From: Flavobacterium coralii
GTDB lineage: Bacteria; Bacteroidota; Bacteroidia; Flavobacteriales; Flavobacteriaceae
Direction of reading: 5' to 3'
Length of the DNA: 64,000 bases
NCBI RefSeq assembly: GCF_019891545.1
Contig: NZ_JAHDIU010000008.1
Span: 1 to 64,000, forward strand
The notes below the pieces were generated by a model. The model was not told the origin of the DNA. It made no database searches and was given only the letters and a program-made list of their open reading frames with translations. Below, one piece after another: positions 45,707 to 53,950 of this stretch. Within the stretch, counting starts at the first letter, position 1. The number at the start of each line of letters is the position of its first letter. Position numbers and translations under genes: made by a program.

Positions 45707-46531
45707 ATGGCAAATATTACTGCTGCAGACGTAAATAAACTAAGACAGACTACAGGCGCCGGTATGATGGACTGTAAAAAAGCGCTTGTTGAAGCGGAAG
45801 GTGATTTCGATAAAGCTATCGAGATACTTCGTAAAAAAGGACAAAAAGTTGCTGCTAACAGGGCTGACAGGGAATCTTCTGAAGGTGCTGTTATTGCTGC
45901 TGTTAATGCTGATAACACTCAGGGTGTGATTATATCGCTTAACTGCGAAACCGACTTTGTTGCTAAAAACGAGTCGTTCACAAAGCTTGCTACAGATCTT
46001 GCTGAGCTTGCCCTTAACTACAATACTAAAGAAGAGTTTCTTGCTGCCGATTTTAACGGCCTTAAAGTAGAAGAAAAACTTACTGAGCAGACAGGTGTTA
46101 TTGGTGAGAAAATAGAAATAGGTTCTTTCGAAACACTTAGCGGTGCTTTTGTAAACTCTTACATACACGCCGGTAACAGGATCGCTACTCTTGTAGCCCT
46201 TTCTGCTAACGTAGAAGGCGCTGACGAGGCTGCACGCAACGTTGCTATGCAGGCTGCCGCTATGGCTCCGCTTGCCCTTAACGAAGAAGGTGTGGATGCC
46301 GTTACAATTGAAAAAGAAATTGAGATAGCTAAAGACCAGCTTCGTCAGGAAGGCAAGCCAGAGGCTATGCTTGATAACATTGCTAAAGGTAAACTTGGCC
46401 GTTTCTTTAAAGATAACACCCTTGTTAACCAGGATTATATTAAAGACAGCAAAGTTAGCGTAAGCGAGTACGTAAAATCAGTTAACGCTGACCTTACCGT
46501 AACAGGATTTAAAAGGGTTGCTCTTGCTTAA
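45707..46531 (+). CDS. tsf: Elongation factor Ts
   Basis: A 274-aa EF-Ts with N-terminal UBA-like domain (VNKLRQTTGAGMMDCKKALVEAEGDFDKAIEILRKKG), the nucleotide-exchange motif ETDFVAKNESF, and a core with HAGNRIATLVAL. It catalyses GDP release from EF-Tu. It follows rpsB and ends at a strong terminator. Confidence 0.97.
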   Translation: MANITAADVNKLRQTTGAGMMDCKKALVEAEGDFDKAIEILRKKGQKVAANRADRESSEGAVIAAVNADNTQGVIISLNCETDFVAKNESFTKLATDLAELALNYNTKEEFLAADFNGLKVEEKLTEQTGVIGEKIEIGSFETLSGAFVNSYIHAGNRIATLVALSANVEGADEAARNVAMQAAAMAPLALNEEGVDAVTIEKEIEIAKDQLRQEGKPEAMLDNIAKGKLGRFFKDNTLVNQDYIKDSKVSVSEYVKSVNADLTVTGFKRVALA

Positions 46532-46554
46532 TTAAAGCTATACTGAAATAAATA

Positions 46555-46590
46555 AGGATCCCGCACCGAAAGGCTGCGGGATTTTTATAT
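46555..46590 (+). terminator. Terminator after tsf
   Basis: ATCCCGCA (46558-46565) / TGCGGGAT (46575-46582), then TTTTT. Confidence 0.88.
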
Positions 46591-46656
46591 TTATCGCCTA
46601 TACTATTTCATCGAAATTTTAAATATTGTTTAATTTATTGTACAAAATAATTAAAC

Positions 46657-46664
46657 TAATTTTG
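46657..46664 (+). promoter_or_regulatory. -7 box (TAATTTTG) for yhhQ-tag
   Basis: TAATTTTG, 19 bases before the ATG at 46683; a TTG at 46638-46640 is a poor -33 candidate. Confidence 0.5.
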
Positions 46665-46682
46665 AAAGAATAAACGCTCATT

Positions 46683-47339
46683 ATGCTGCAGTCCCGCAAA
46701 GAAATAATCTACGTAATACTTGCCGGAATTTTTATCACCAATGCTGTCACGGCAGAACTTATTGGTGGTAAAATAATTAATATAGGGCCATATGTGGCGA
46801 GCATAGGCATACTGCCGTGGCCAGTAGTTTTCCTGACTACCGACCTTATCAACGAATATTTCGGGCGGGAGGGTGTACGGCGATTATCATTTATTACGGC
46901 AGGGCTTATTGCATACTGCTTTGTTATACTGTATGCTGCAATGCAAATACCCGCATCCGAAAGGCTGCCTAATATAACAAATGGGCAGTTTAACGCCGTT
47001 TTCGGGCAAAGCCTCTGGATAATTGTGGGCAGTATCACAGCGTTTCTTGTTTCGCAGTTGATAGATATTACCATATTTCATTACTTTAAAAAGCGCACGG
47101 GCAAAAAAATGATTTGGCTCCGCACTACAGGCTCTACTGTTATATCACAATTTTTTGATAGCTTTATCGTGTTGGGAATTGCCTTTTACCTTACCGGGAA
47201 AATGGACACCCAAACCTATATTTCATCCGGGCTTACGGGATATTTTATAAAGCTGGCTGTAGCCATATTACTAACGCCTGTTATATACCTTGCACATGGG
47301 TGGATAGACAAGTACATAGACGTTAAAGAAGAAAACTAA
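46683..47339 (+). CDS. YhhQ family queuosine precursor transporter
   Basis: A 218-aa inner-membrane protein of the VUT/DUF165 family with about six transmembrane helices. Conserved segments include NAVTAELIGGKI, FLTTDLINEYFGREGVRR and STVISQFFDSFIVLGIAF. E. coli YhhQ imports preQ0/preQ1, precursors of the tRNA modification queuosine. No queuosine biosynthesis gene is in the window. Tag follows after one base, forming a two-gene operon. Confidence 0.93.
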   Translation: MLQSRKEIIYVILAGIFITNAVTAELIGGKIINIGPYVASIGILPWPVVFLTTDLINEYFGREGVRRLSFITAGLIAYCFVILYAAMQIPASERLPNITNGQFNAVFGQSLWIIVGSITAFLVSQLIDITIFHYFKKRTGKKMIWLRTTGSTVISQFFDSFIVLGIAFYLTGKMDTQTYISSGLTGYFIKLAVAILLTPVIYLAHGWIDKYIDVKEEN

Positions 47340-47340
47340 T

Positions 47341-47907
47341 ATGCATATATCAGACAAAAAACGCTGTGGCTGGTGTACAGGCAGCGAGCTATACGAAAAA
47401 TATCATGATGAGGAGTGGGGCCGCCCGGTGTATGATGACGCTACCCTATTCCAGTTCCTGCTGCTGGAAACCTTTCAGGCGGGGCTTAGCTGGATTACTA
47501 TTTTAAAAAAGAGGGAAAACTTCAGGAAGGCTTTTGATGATTTTGATTATAAAAAAGTAGCCGCTTATGATGATGACAAAATAGCCGAACTACTGAATGA
47601 TGCAGGTATCATCCGTAATAAACTGAAGGTGTACGGAGCTGTAACCAATGCGCAGGCTTTTATAAAGGTTCAGGAAGAATTCGGCAGTTTCTCCAAATAC
47701 TTTTGGGGCTTTACTAACGGCAAGCCTGTTGTAAACAACTTTACATCGCTTAAAGAAGTCCCTGCCACTACCCCGCTATCAGATGCTATTAGTAAAGACA
47801 TGAAAAAGCGCGGCTTTAAGTTTGTAGGCTCAACAGTCATATATGCACACATGCAGGCAACAGGAATGGTTAACGACCATGTTTTGGATTGCTGGACACG
47901 CCAATAA
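47341..47907 (+). CDS. tag: DNA-3-methyladenine glycosylase I
   Basis: A 188-aa HhH-fold base-excision enzyme. Zinc-snap ligands C9, H22, H180 and C184 match those of E. coli Tag, and the pocket motif YHDEEWGRP and ETFQAGLSWITIL are present. It removes 3-methyladenine from alkylated DNA. It is co-transcribed with the YhhQ transporter and followed by a long terminator stem. Confidence 0.95.
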   Translation: MHISDKKRCGWCTGSELYEKYHDEEWGRPVYDDATLFQFLLLETFQAGLSWITILKKRENFRKAFDDFDYKKVAAYDDDKIAELLNDAGIIRNKLKVYGAVTNAQAFIKVQEEFGSFSKYFWGFTNGKPVVNNFTSLKEVPATTPLSDAISKDMKKRGFKFVGSTVIYAHMQATGMVNDHVLDCWTRQ

Positions 47908-47954
47908 ATTAGAAATCAGAATTCAGATTTTAGAAGTGAGAGAGTAACTTCTTA

Positions 47955-47998
47955 TATAAATAGGAATTCTGCAGGGGCAGGATTCCTATTTATTCTTA
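47955..47998 (+). terminator. Long terminator stem after tag
   Basis: AATAGGAATTCTGC (47959-47972), loop AGGG, GCAGGATTCCTATT (47977-47990): 14 pairs with one G-T wobble, followed by a T-rich tract. Confidence 0.8.
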
Positions 47999-48005
47999 TG
48001 ATAAC

Positions 48006-48254
48006 TTATTCTTTATCTATCAATTCCCATCTTTTATTAGTTTGTAATGAAGCTGGTTTCAATGTTTTTTCTCGTCTCAAAGTTGTAGCAGCCCATCTTA
48101 TATCATACTGCCAAGTATAAAACAAGTTACCTGAACCTTTTAATTTATTCTCATAATTTGCCCACACAAATTTGCAGACTTCAATAATATTTGCTGCCCC
48201 ACCATAATACTGCAAAGCTTCGATTAAAATAGGTTTTAGATCTTTTTTAGTCAT
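48006..48254 (-). CDS. Small winged-helix-like protein
   Basis: An 82-aa AT-rich gene. The pattern LIEALQYYGGAANIIEVCKFVWANYE...WQYDIRWAATTLRREKTLKP...RWELIDKE resembles the winged-helix domain found at the N-terminus of Mrr-type restriction proteins and related regulators, here alone without a nuclease domain. It may be a small DNA-binding protein. It is oriented with ahcY behind it, separated by a terminator. The assignment rests on pattern resemblance only. Confidence 0.6.
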   Translation of the reverse strand: MTKKDLKPILIEALQYYGGAANIIEVCKFVWANYENKLKGSGNLFYTWQYDIRWAATTLRREKTLKPASLQTNKRWELIDKE

Positions 48255-48283
48255 ATAAAAAATATTTTAAACAAATATATCAA

Positions 48284-48318
48284 ATAAAAAAATCCTGCCG
48301 GGCAGGATTTTTTTTATT
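48284..48318. terminator. Bidirectional terminator between ahcY and the small winged-helix gene
   Basis: AATCCTGC (48291-48298) / GCAGGATT (48302-48309) with T-runs on both sides; serves ahcY on the minus strand. Confidence 0.85.
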
Positions 48319-48345
48319 CTAACTTCTAATTTCTGACTTCTGAAA

Positions 48346-49662
48346 TTAGTAACGGTAATACTCCGGCTTAAACGGCCCTTCAACCTCAACGCCAATATAA
48401 TTAGCCTGGTCGGTGCTTAGGGTTTCAAGTTCCACGCCTAATTTAGCAAGGTGCAGCATGGCAACTTTTTCATCAAGGTGCTTAGGCAGCATATATACTT
48501 TGTTCTCATAGTTCTCGCTGTTTTTCCAAAGCTCTATTTGCGCAAGCGTCTGGTTTGTGAACGAGTTACTCATTACAAAGCTTGGGTGGCCTGTGGCACA
48601 GCCAAGGTTTACAAGGCGGCCTTCGGCAAGCACTATAACATCTTTACCATTAATTGTATATTTATCTACCTGCGGCTTTATCTCAACTTTGGTTGAACCA
48701 TAATTTTTGTTTAGCCAAGCCATATCAATTTCGTTATCAAAGTGGCCTATATTACAAACAATGGTTTTGTCTTTCATAGCCTCAAAGTGGCGGCTCACAA
48801 CAATATCTTTGTTACCTGTAGTGGTTATCACTATATCGGCATTGGCTACAACGGTATCCAGCTTTTTAACCTCATAACCATCCATAGCGGCCTGTAGTGC
48901 ACATATAGGGTCAATTTCGGTAACGGTAACTATAGAGCCTGCCCCACGGAAAGAAGCAGCAGTACCTTTACCCACATCACCGTAACCGCATACTACTACC
49001 CTTTTACCGGCAAGCATAACATCGGTAGCACGGCGAATAGCATCTACAGCACTTTCTTTACAGCCATACTTGTTATCAAATTTAGATTTGGTAACAGAGT
49101 CATTAACGTTTATAGCAGGCATAACAAGCGTGCCGTTCTTCATCCTTTCGTAAAGGCGGTGTACACCTGTTGTAGTCTCTTCAGAAAGTCCTTTAATGCC
49201 TGCTGCAAGTTCAGGGTAACGGTCAAATACCATATTGGTAAGGTCGCCCCCGTCATCAAGTATCATGTTAAGTGGCTGGCGGTCTTCGCCAAAAAACAGG
49301 GTTTGCTCTATACACCAGTCAAACTCCTCCTCGTTCATGCCTTTCCATGCATAAACCGGTATGCCTGCGGCGGCAATGGCAGCAGCGGCATGGTCCTGAG
49401 TAGAGAAAATGTTGCATGAGCTCCAGGTAACCTCAGCGCCAAGCGCTACAAGTGTTTCTATAAGCACAGCGGTTTGTATGGTCATGTGCAGGCATCCTGC
49501 AATACGGGCACCCTTAAGCGGCTGCTCGTTTTTATATTCTTCGCGCAGTGCCATAAGGCCGGGCATTTCAGCTTCTGCAAGCTCTATCTCCTTACGGCCC
49601 CATTCTGCAAGTGAAATATCTTTTACTTTATAAGCCACGTGTGGCACAGTCTTAGTACTCAT
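48346..49662 (-). CDS. ahcY: Adenosylhomocysteinase
   Basis: A 438-aa cytosolic enzyme converting S-adenosylhomocysteine to adenosine and homocysteine using bound NAD+. Visible signatures: [47 protein letters not shown] (substrate lysine region), the NAD-binding [12 protein letters not shown], and the C-terminal PFKPEYYRY. It has its own promoter (TACATTTG -7 with a TTG 17 bases upstream) and is divergent from the phosphopantetheinyl transferase gene. Confidence 0.97.
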   Translation of the reverse strand: MSTKTVPHVAYKVKDISLAEWGRKEIELAEAEMPGLMALREEYKNEQPLKGARIAGCLHMTIQTAVLIETLVALGAEVTWSSCNIFSTQDHAAAAIAAAGIPVYAWKGMNEEEFDWCIEQTLFFGEDRQPLNMILDDGGDLTNMVFDRYPELAAGIKGLSEETTTGVHRLYERMKNGTLVMPAINVNDSVTKSKFDNKYGCKESAVDAIRRATDVMLAGKRVVVCGYGDVGKGTAASFRGAGSIVTVTEIDPICALQAAMDGYEVKKLDTVVANADIVITTTGNKDIVVSRHFEAMKDKTIVCNIGHFDNEIDMAWLNKNYGSTKVEIKPQVDKYTINGKDVIVLAEGRLVNLGCATGHPSFVMSNSFTNQTLAQIELWKNSENYENKVYMLPKHLDEKVAMLHLAKLGVELETLSTDQANYIGVEVEGPFKPEYYRY

Positions 49663-49696
49663 GAATTTGTATATTTGTGATTAGCAAAAATTTATG

Positions 49697-49704
49697 CAAA
49701 TGTA
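49697..49704 (-). promoter_or_regulatory. -7 box (TACATTTG) for ahcY
   Basis: Reverse-strand TACATTTG with TTG 17 bases upstream, about 35 bases before the ahcY ATG. Confidence 0.6.
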
Positions 49705-49810
49705 GCGATTTCCCTCTTAAACAACCAGCTTTAAGGTTATTTTAAGCTTTGTTGAGAATTTTAAGAGTTTGAAAACCAAACAAATGTAAAACACATTCAA
49801 AATTAGGAAA

Positions 49811-50458
49811 ATGCCTCTTTATACTGCTTATAAAAAAGACGATGGTACACAAGTTTTAGTATGGAAAATTACGGAAACCCTTGAGGAGCTCACCAAAAAT
49901 GTAGCGCTTAAGCCCGTGTGCAGTAACCGTATTGACGGGATGAAGAGCGAACAACACCGCAAAGGCTTTTTAAGCGTGCGCATGCTGTTGCAGGAAGCCG
50001 GCTATACTGACTTTGACATGTTTTATGGCAATGACGGCAAACCCCACCTTACCGATGGTAAAAACATTTCTATAACCCATTCCTATGGATTTTCGGCAAT
50101 AGCCATTAGCAATAGGAATGTGGGTATTGATATGGAAATGCAGCGCGAAAAAATAATAACCATTGCCAATAAATTCTGCATAACAGAGTTCAGTTATCTC
50201 GACCCTATGCACCTGCAGGAATACGTGCGTTACCTCACTGTTATATGGGGTGTTAAGGAAGCCCTTTTTAAAATGATATCGCTGCCCGGCATCAGCTTTA
50301 AGAACCACATAGATGTTTTCAGGTTTACCATAGATGATAAACGCGGAAGGGCGCAGGTAACTTTTGACAATATGAACCGTAATTATATTTTCTTTTTTGA
50401 AGAACTGGAAGGCTTTACGCTGGTATATAGTTTTGAAGAAGAAATTTTAAGCCACTAA
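49811..50458 (+). CDS. 4'-phosphopantetheinyl transferase superfamily protein
   Basis: A 215-aa Sfp-type transferase. Magnesium and substrate motifs are GIDME (D107, E109) and WGVKEALFK (K149, E150). It moves the phosphopantetheine arm of CoA onto acyl or peptidyl carrier proteins. No carrier protein or synthase gene is nearby, so it probably serves fatty-acid synthesis. It precedes pnuC by 5 bp. Confidence 0.92.
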   Translation: MPLYTAYKKDDGTQVLVWKITETLEELTKNVALKPVCSNRIDGMKSEQHRKGFLSVRMLLQEAGYTDFDMFYGNDGKPHLTDGKNISITHSYGFSAIAISNRNVGIDMEMQREKIITIANKFCITEFSYLDPMHLQEYVRYLTVIWGVKEALFKMISLPGISFKNHIDVFRFTIDDKRGRAQVTFDNMNRNYIFFFEELEGFTLVYSFEEEILSH

Positions 50459-50463
50459 AATTA

Positions 50464-51105
50464 ATGACCGATTTTTTTGACCTTCTTTTCAGCCAGTATC
50501 AAAGTTACAGCACAACCAATATTATCTTAGAGGCTATTGCGGTTATATTCGGCATTATCAGCGTCTTCTATTCTAAGCACAACAACATACTTGTTTACCC
50601 AACAGGCATTATAAGCACGGCAATTTATGTTTACCTGCTGTACCACTGGGATTTATATGGCGACCTTATCATAAATGCCTATTATTTCGCTATGAGCATA
50701 TACGGCTGGTACCTGTGGAGCCGTAAAAATAAAGCTGATGAGGATTTACTTAAAATAACTGAAATGACTGCAAAAGATAACTTAAAAAGCATTCAGATAT
50801 TTATTGTTTCGGTTATATTTGTGTCGGCTGTATATGTTTATTTTGAGAAATTCAGCCATTGGTGGGCTTATGTAGATACTTTTATCACAGGGCTCTTTTT
50901 TATAGGGATGTGGCTGCTTGCCAAAAGGAAATTAGAGAACTGGCTTTTTTTAATAGCAGGAGATGTTATTGCCATTCCGCTTTTCTTTTATAAAGGCTAT
51001 ACCCTATCCAGCATATTATATATATTTTTAACCATAGTTGCCATATTTGGTTATATATCATGGAGAAAAAAATTACAAAACAATACACCGGCACTGTCAA
51101 CATAA
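50464..51105 (+). CDS. pnuC: PnuC family vitamin (nicotinamide riboside-type) transporter
   Basis: A 213-aa inner-membrane protein with about seven helices and the PnuC signature NAYYFAMSIYGWYLW plus WWAYVDTFITGLFFIGMWLLAK and GDVIAIPLFFYKGY. PnuC imports nicotinamide riboside by facilitated diffusion; close relatives move thiamine (PnuT). The TPP riboswitch 4.5 kb downstream controls another gene, so NR is the default substrate. The 3' end overlaps the next gene by 46 bp. Confidence 0.88.
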   Translation: MTDFFDLLFSQYQSYSTTNIILEAIAVIFGIISVFYSKHNNILVYPTGIISTAIYVYLLYHWDLYGDLIINAYYFAMSIYGWYLWSRKNKADEDLLKITEMTAKDNLKSIQIFIVSVIFVSAVYVYFEKFSHWWAYVDTFITGLFFIGMWLLAKRKLENWLFLIAGDVIAIPLFFYKGYTLSSILYIFLTIVAIFGYISWRKKLQNNTPALST

Positions 51106-52964
51106 TAATCTACGCCGATAATCAGCAAAACGCGCAAAACATAGCACAAAGCCTTGCTGCAACTATAGATGCCAACCCAAAGAGGGAGTATGCTTTTAAA
51201 AGCTATGATTTTGAAACTGCACTTACCAAAAAAAATAAATTCGCCGAGAACAAGCTTGCCATCATAGCAACGGGAAATACGGCCACAGACACAGTAAAGC
51301 AACTTATAAACCGCCTTGAAAGAAAAGGTGCAAATTATATAGTTGCCGAAAGCAGCGAAGATACCTTTGCCGATTATTGCGCAACGCTCCTGAACAATGT
51401 TGAAAAAGCATTACAGCTTGGCTTCAGTATCAGCGATTATACACAGATACATGAAAAAGGTATTTGTGTAGAAAAAATAAAAGACCAGATTACTATATTC
51501 AGGGATGGCATAACCAAGATAAGCCTTAAGAAGCCTGCAACTATAAATGACGGTATTTTTAAGTTACCTAAAAAATCGGCTGAAGAATATGCCGAATACT
51601 TCGACAAGAAAAAAGACAATTATAAGCTCATGAAATTTATACCGGCATCGGGTGCAGCTACCCGCATGTTTAAGTTCCTGAATGAGTTTATGGCCGATTT
51701 TAACCCTGAAGAAGATACTTTAAACGCTTATGTAAACCGCAAAAACGACAATGAACTTAACGTTTTTTTAGTGGGGCTTGAAAAATTTGCCTTTTTTAAT
51801 GATATTGCCGAAGCGGTAAGAAAGGCTTCTGAGTATAACGAATGGAGCAAAAGCACACGCGCTTACAACTTTATTCGTACTATGCTGCAGGACGGGAATT
51901 TTGATTTTGCGAACAAGCCGAAAGGCATACTCCCTTTTCACAAGTACGATGATCATGTTGCTACACCGGTATGCGAACATTTTAAGGAAAGCATTGGCTA
52001 TGCAGTGTCGCAAAATAAAACCAATTTGCATTTCACCATATCTGAAGAACACCTTAACGGTTTTCTTGATGCCGTTAAAGAAGCAAAGGATGCTGTCGGG
52101 AAAACTACCGATGCAGAAATAAACTTCAGCTTTTCATACCAGCACAAGAGTACCGATACCCTTGCAGTAGATATGGAGAACAAGCCGTTCAGGGAAGATG
52201 ATGGCAGCATACTGTTCCGTCCCGGAGGGCATGGTGCACTCATAGAAAACCTGAATGAGCTGGATGCCGATATTGTTTTTATAAAGAATATAGACAATGT
52301 TAGCCATAACAATATAGAACTGATATCGCTTTACAAAAAAGCGCTTGCAGGCGGGCTTATAGAGCTTCAGGAGCAGGTGTTTATTTTCCTGGAACGTATA
52401 GACGAAGGCGGCATTACCGAAGAAGAAGTAAACGAGATATTTACTTTTGCCAAAGAGCAGCTTTCGCAGCACATACCTTCTGACGTGCATAAATTTACCA
52501 CTGAAAACAAGGTGGAATATGCACGCCAGTTGCTTAACAGGCCCATACGTGTTTGCGGCATGGTAAAAAACGAAGGCGAACCGGGTGGCGGCCCGTTTTG
52601 GGTGGAAGAAGAAAAAGGCAGGCTTTCACTGCAAATTGTAGAAAGCTCACAGATAGACATGGACAACAAAAACCAAAAGCAGATATTCTCGCAGTCCACG
52701 CATTTTAACCCTGTAGATTTAGTGTGCGGACTTAAAGACTATAAGGGCAACAAGTTTAACCTCACACAGTATGTAGATAACGCTACTGGGTTTATAGTAC
52801 AAAAAAACCGCCTGGGCAAAGATGTAAAATCTTACGAACTGCCGGGACTTTGGAATGGCGCTATGGCAGGCTGGATAACGGTTTTTGTGGAAGTACCTCT
52901 CGAAACGTTTAACCCTGTTAAAACGGTAAATGATTTATTAAAGCCGGCGCACCAGCCGCAATAG
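51060..52964 (+). CDS. DUF4301 family protein with N-terminal extension
   Basis: A 634-aa cytoplasmic protein. From about residue 135 it matches DUF4301 (QIHEKGICVEKI..., FIPASGAATRMFKFL, LFRPGGHGALIENLN), a nucleotidyltransferase-like fold of unknown reaction. Residues 1-130 are extra: a beta-alpha pattern IIIYADNQQNAQNIAQSLA aligns in hydrophobicity with the P-loop strand-helix of NadR-type NR kinases but lacks GxxxxGK[ST]. The 46-bp overlap with pnuC and the lack of another good start nearby support the long form. It may be a decayed kinase domain fused to DUF4301; that is inference. Confidence 0.8.
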   Translation: MEKKITKQYTGTVNIIIYADNQQNAQNIAQSLAATIDANPKREYAFKSYDFETALTKKNKFAENKLAIIATGNTATDTVKQLINRLERKGANYIVAESSEDTFADYCATLLNNVEKALQLGFSISDYTQIHEKGICVEKIKDQITIFRDGITKISLKKPATINDGIFKLPKKSAEEYAEYFDKKKDNYKLMKFIPASGAATRMFKFLNEFMADFNPEEDTLNAYVNRKNDNELNVFLVGLEKFAFFNDIAEAVRKASEYNEWSKSTRAYNFIRTMLQDGNFDFANKPKGILPFHKYDDHVATPVCEHFKESIGYAVSQNKTNLHFTISEEHLNGFLDAVKEAKDAVGKTTDAEINFSFSYQHKSTDTLAVDMENKPFREDDGSILFRPGGHGALIENLNELDADIVFIKNIDNVSHNNIELISLYKKALAGGLIELQEQVFIFLERIDEGGITEEEVNEIFTFAKEQLSQHIPSDVHKFTTENKVEYARQLLNRPIRVCGMVKNEGEPGGGPFWVEEEKGRLSLQIVESSQIDMDNKNQKQIFSQSTHFNPVDLVCGLKDYKGNKFNLTQYVDNATGFIVQKNRLGKDVKSYELPGLWNGAMAGWITVFVEVPLETFNPVKTVNDLLKPAHQPQ

Positions 52965-53021
52965 TAATCTATGATTGATGATTTTAGATCAATATTCTGA
53001 AATCTTAGATCTGAAATAAAC

Positions 53022-53423
53022 ATGAATAAAGACCTCATTATACAGGAACTTGATTTTAAGGCAGTGCGCAGCAGTGGCGCGGGCGGTCAAAATGTAAACA
53101 AAGTCGCCAGCAAAGTGGTATTAAGTTTTAACCTTGAGCAAAGCAATGCCCTTACAGATGAGGAAAAAGCCCTTGCCGAAGACAAACTTGCATCACGCCT
53201 TACCAATGATAAGGTAGTGATATTGCAATGTGATGAAGACCGCAGCCAGTTACGAAATAAGGAACTGGTTATCAAGCGTTTTTTGCAGGTTATACAAAAT
53301 GCGCTTACTGTACCTAAAAAGCGTACTCCCACCAAAGTACCTAAAGCTGTTGTAAAGAAAAGGCTCGAAAACAAACGGAGACAGTCGGATATTAAACAAT
53401 CGAGGAGAAAGCCGCGACAATAG
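53022..53423 (+). CDS. arfB: Alternative ribosome-rescue factor / aminoacyl-tRNA hydrolase ArfB
   Basis: A 133-aa release-factor-like protein with the catalytic GGQ (residues 21-23, SSGAGGQNVNKVASKV) and a very basic C-terminal tail (KKRLENKRRQSDIKQSRRKPRQ) that enters the empty mRNA channel of stalled ribosomes. It hydrolyses peptidyl-tRNA on non-stop ribosomes. The short length and absence of a stop-codon-recognition domain separate it from RF1/RF2. Confidence 0.94.
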   Translation: MNKDLIIQELDFKAVRSSGAGGQNVNKVASKVVLSFNLEQSNALTDEEKALAEDKLASRLTNDKVVILQCDEDRSQLRNKELVIKRFLQVIQNALTVPKKRTPTKVPKAVVKKRLENKRRQSDIKQSRRKPRQ

Positions 53424-53535
53424 AAAACATAGAGAACGGCAGAAAACAAAAACCTCTTTCTAAATTTAATAAGGCTTTAATGGAAGTGAGAAAATTTAAA
53501 GAAAAATAAAAATCAGCAACATATTGTTTTTTATA

Positions 53536-53543
53536 TATCTTTG
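53536..53543 (+). promoter_or_regulatory. -7 box (TATCTTTG) for the AT-rich islet
   Basis: TATCTTTG, 20 bases before the ATG at 53564, with no clear -33 element. It would start transcription of the two overlapping islet genes. Confidence 0.55.
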
Positions 53544-53563
53544 AGTCAGTTATATACGTCAAT

Positions 53564-53950
53564 ATGTGGAAAGACGAATTACCTAAAAATTGTCCGCCTA
53601 AAAAAGCTTTTGAGAAAGAAACTGAAGTTTATCGTATTCTATCGGAAGAAACTCCATCTGTAGAGGATTTTAGAAACTATTGTTATCTTAATCCAGAAAA
53701 TGAAAGGTATAAAGAGCTTTGTAAGGCTTATGCGTTATCCTTTTTCAATAGTAAGGAGAACGCATTGAACGCTATTCAGCGTTCTTCGAATTTGCAAGGA
53801 AAATTTATTGGTGAGTACAAATTAAACAAGAGTCACGGTGTATGTGAACTAAATTCCCGAAATGGGCATTACAGCGTATGGTTTTACGATTCATGGAAGT
53901 TTGAAGATTTTTCTCCAACTCAAGTTATAAAGATTGATGGAGATAGATAA
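53564..53950 (+). CDS. Unknown islet protein A
   Basis: A 128-aa soluble protein, unrecognised. It begins MWKDELPKNCPPKKAFEKETEVYRIL and has an aromatic, mildly charged C-terminal half (HGVCELNSRNGHYSVWFYDSWKFEDFSP). No signal peptide or transmembrane segment. It overlaps the next gene by 14 bp, implying coupled translation and a linked function. The codons are more AT-rich than those of arfB. Confidence 0.7.
   Translation: MWKDELPKNCPPKKAFEKETEVYRILSEETPSVEDFRNYCYLNPENERYKELCKAYALSFFNSKENALNAIQRSSNLQGKFIGEYKLNKSHGVCELNSRNGHYSVWFYDSWKFEDFSPTQVIKIDGDR

Noticed and set aside
49663-49810. SAH or SAM riboswitch before ahcY
   Set aside because: The predicted leader is too short (about 30 bases) and shows no conserved aptamer sequence.
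50464-51105. Assigning pnuC as a thiamine transporter because of the nearby TPP riboswitch
   Set aside because: The riboswitch is 4.5 kb downstream, past four separate coding regions of another transcript, and controls only the TonB receptor.
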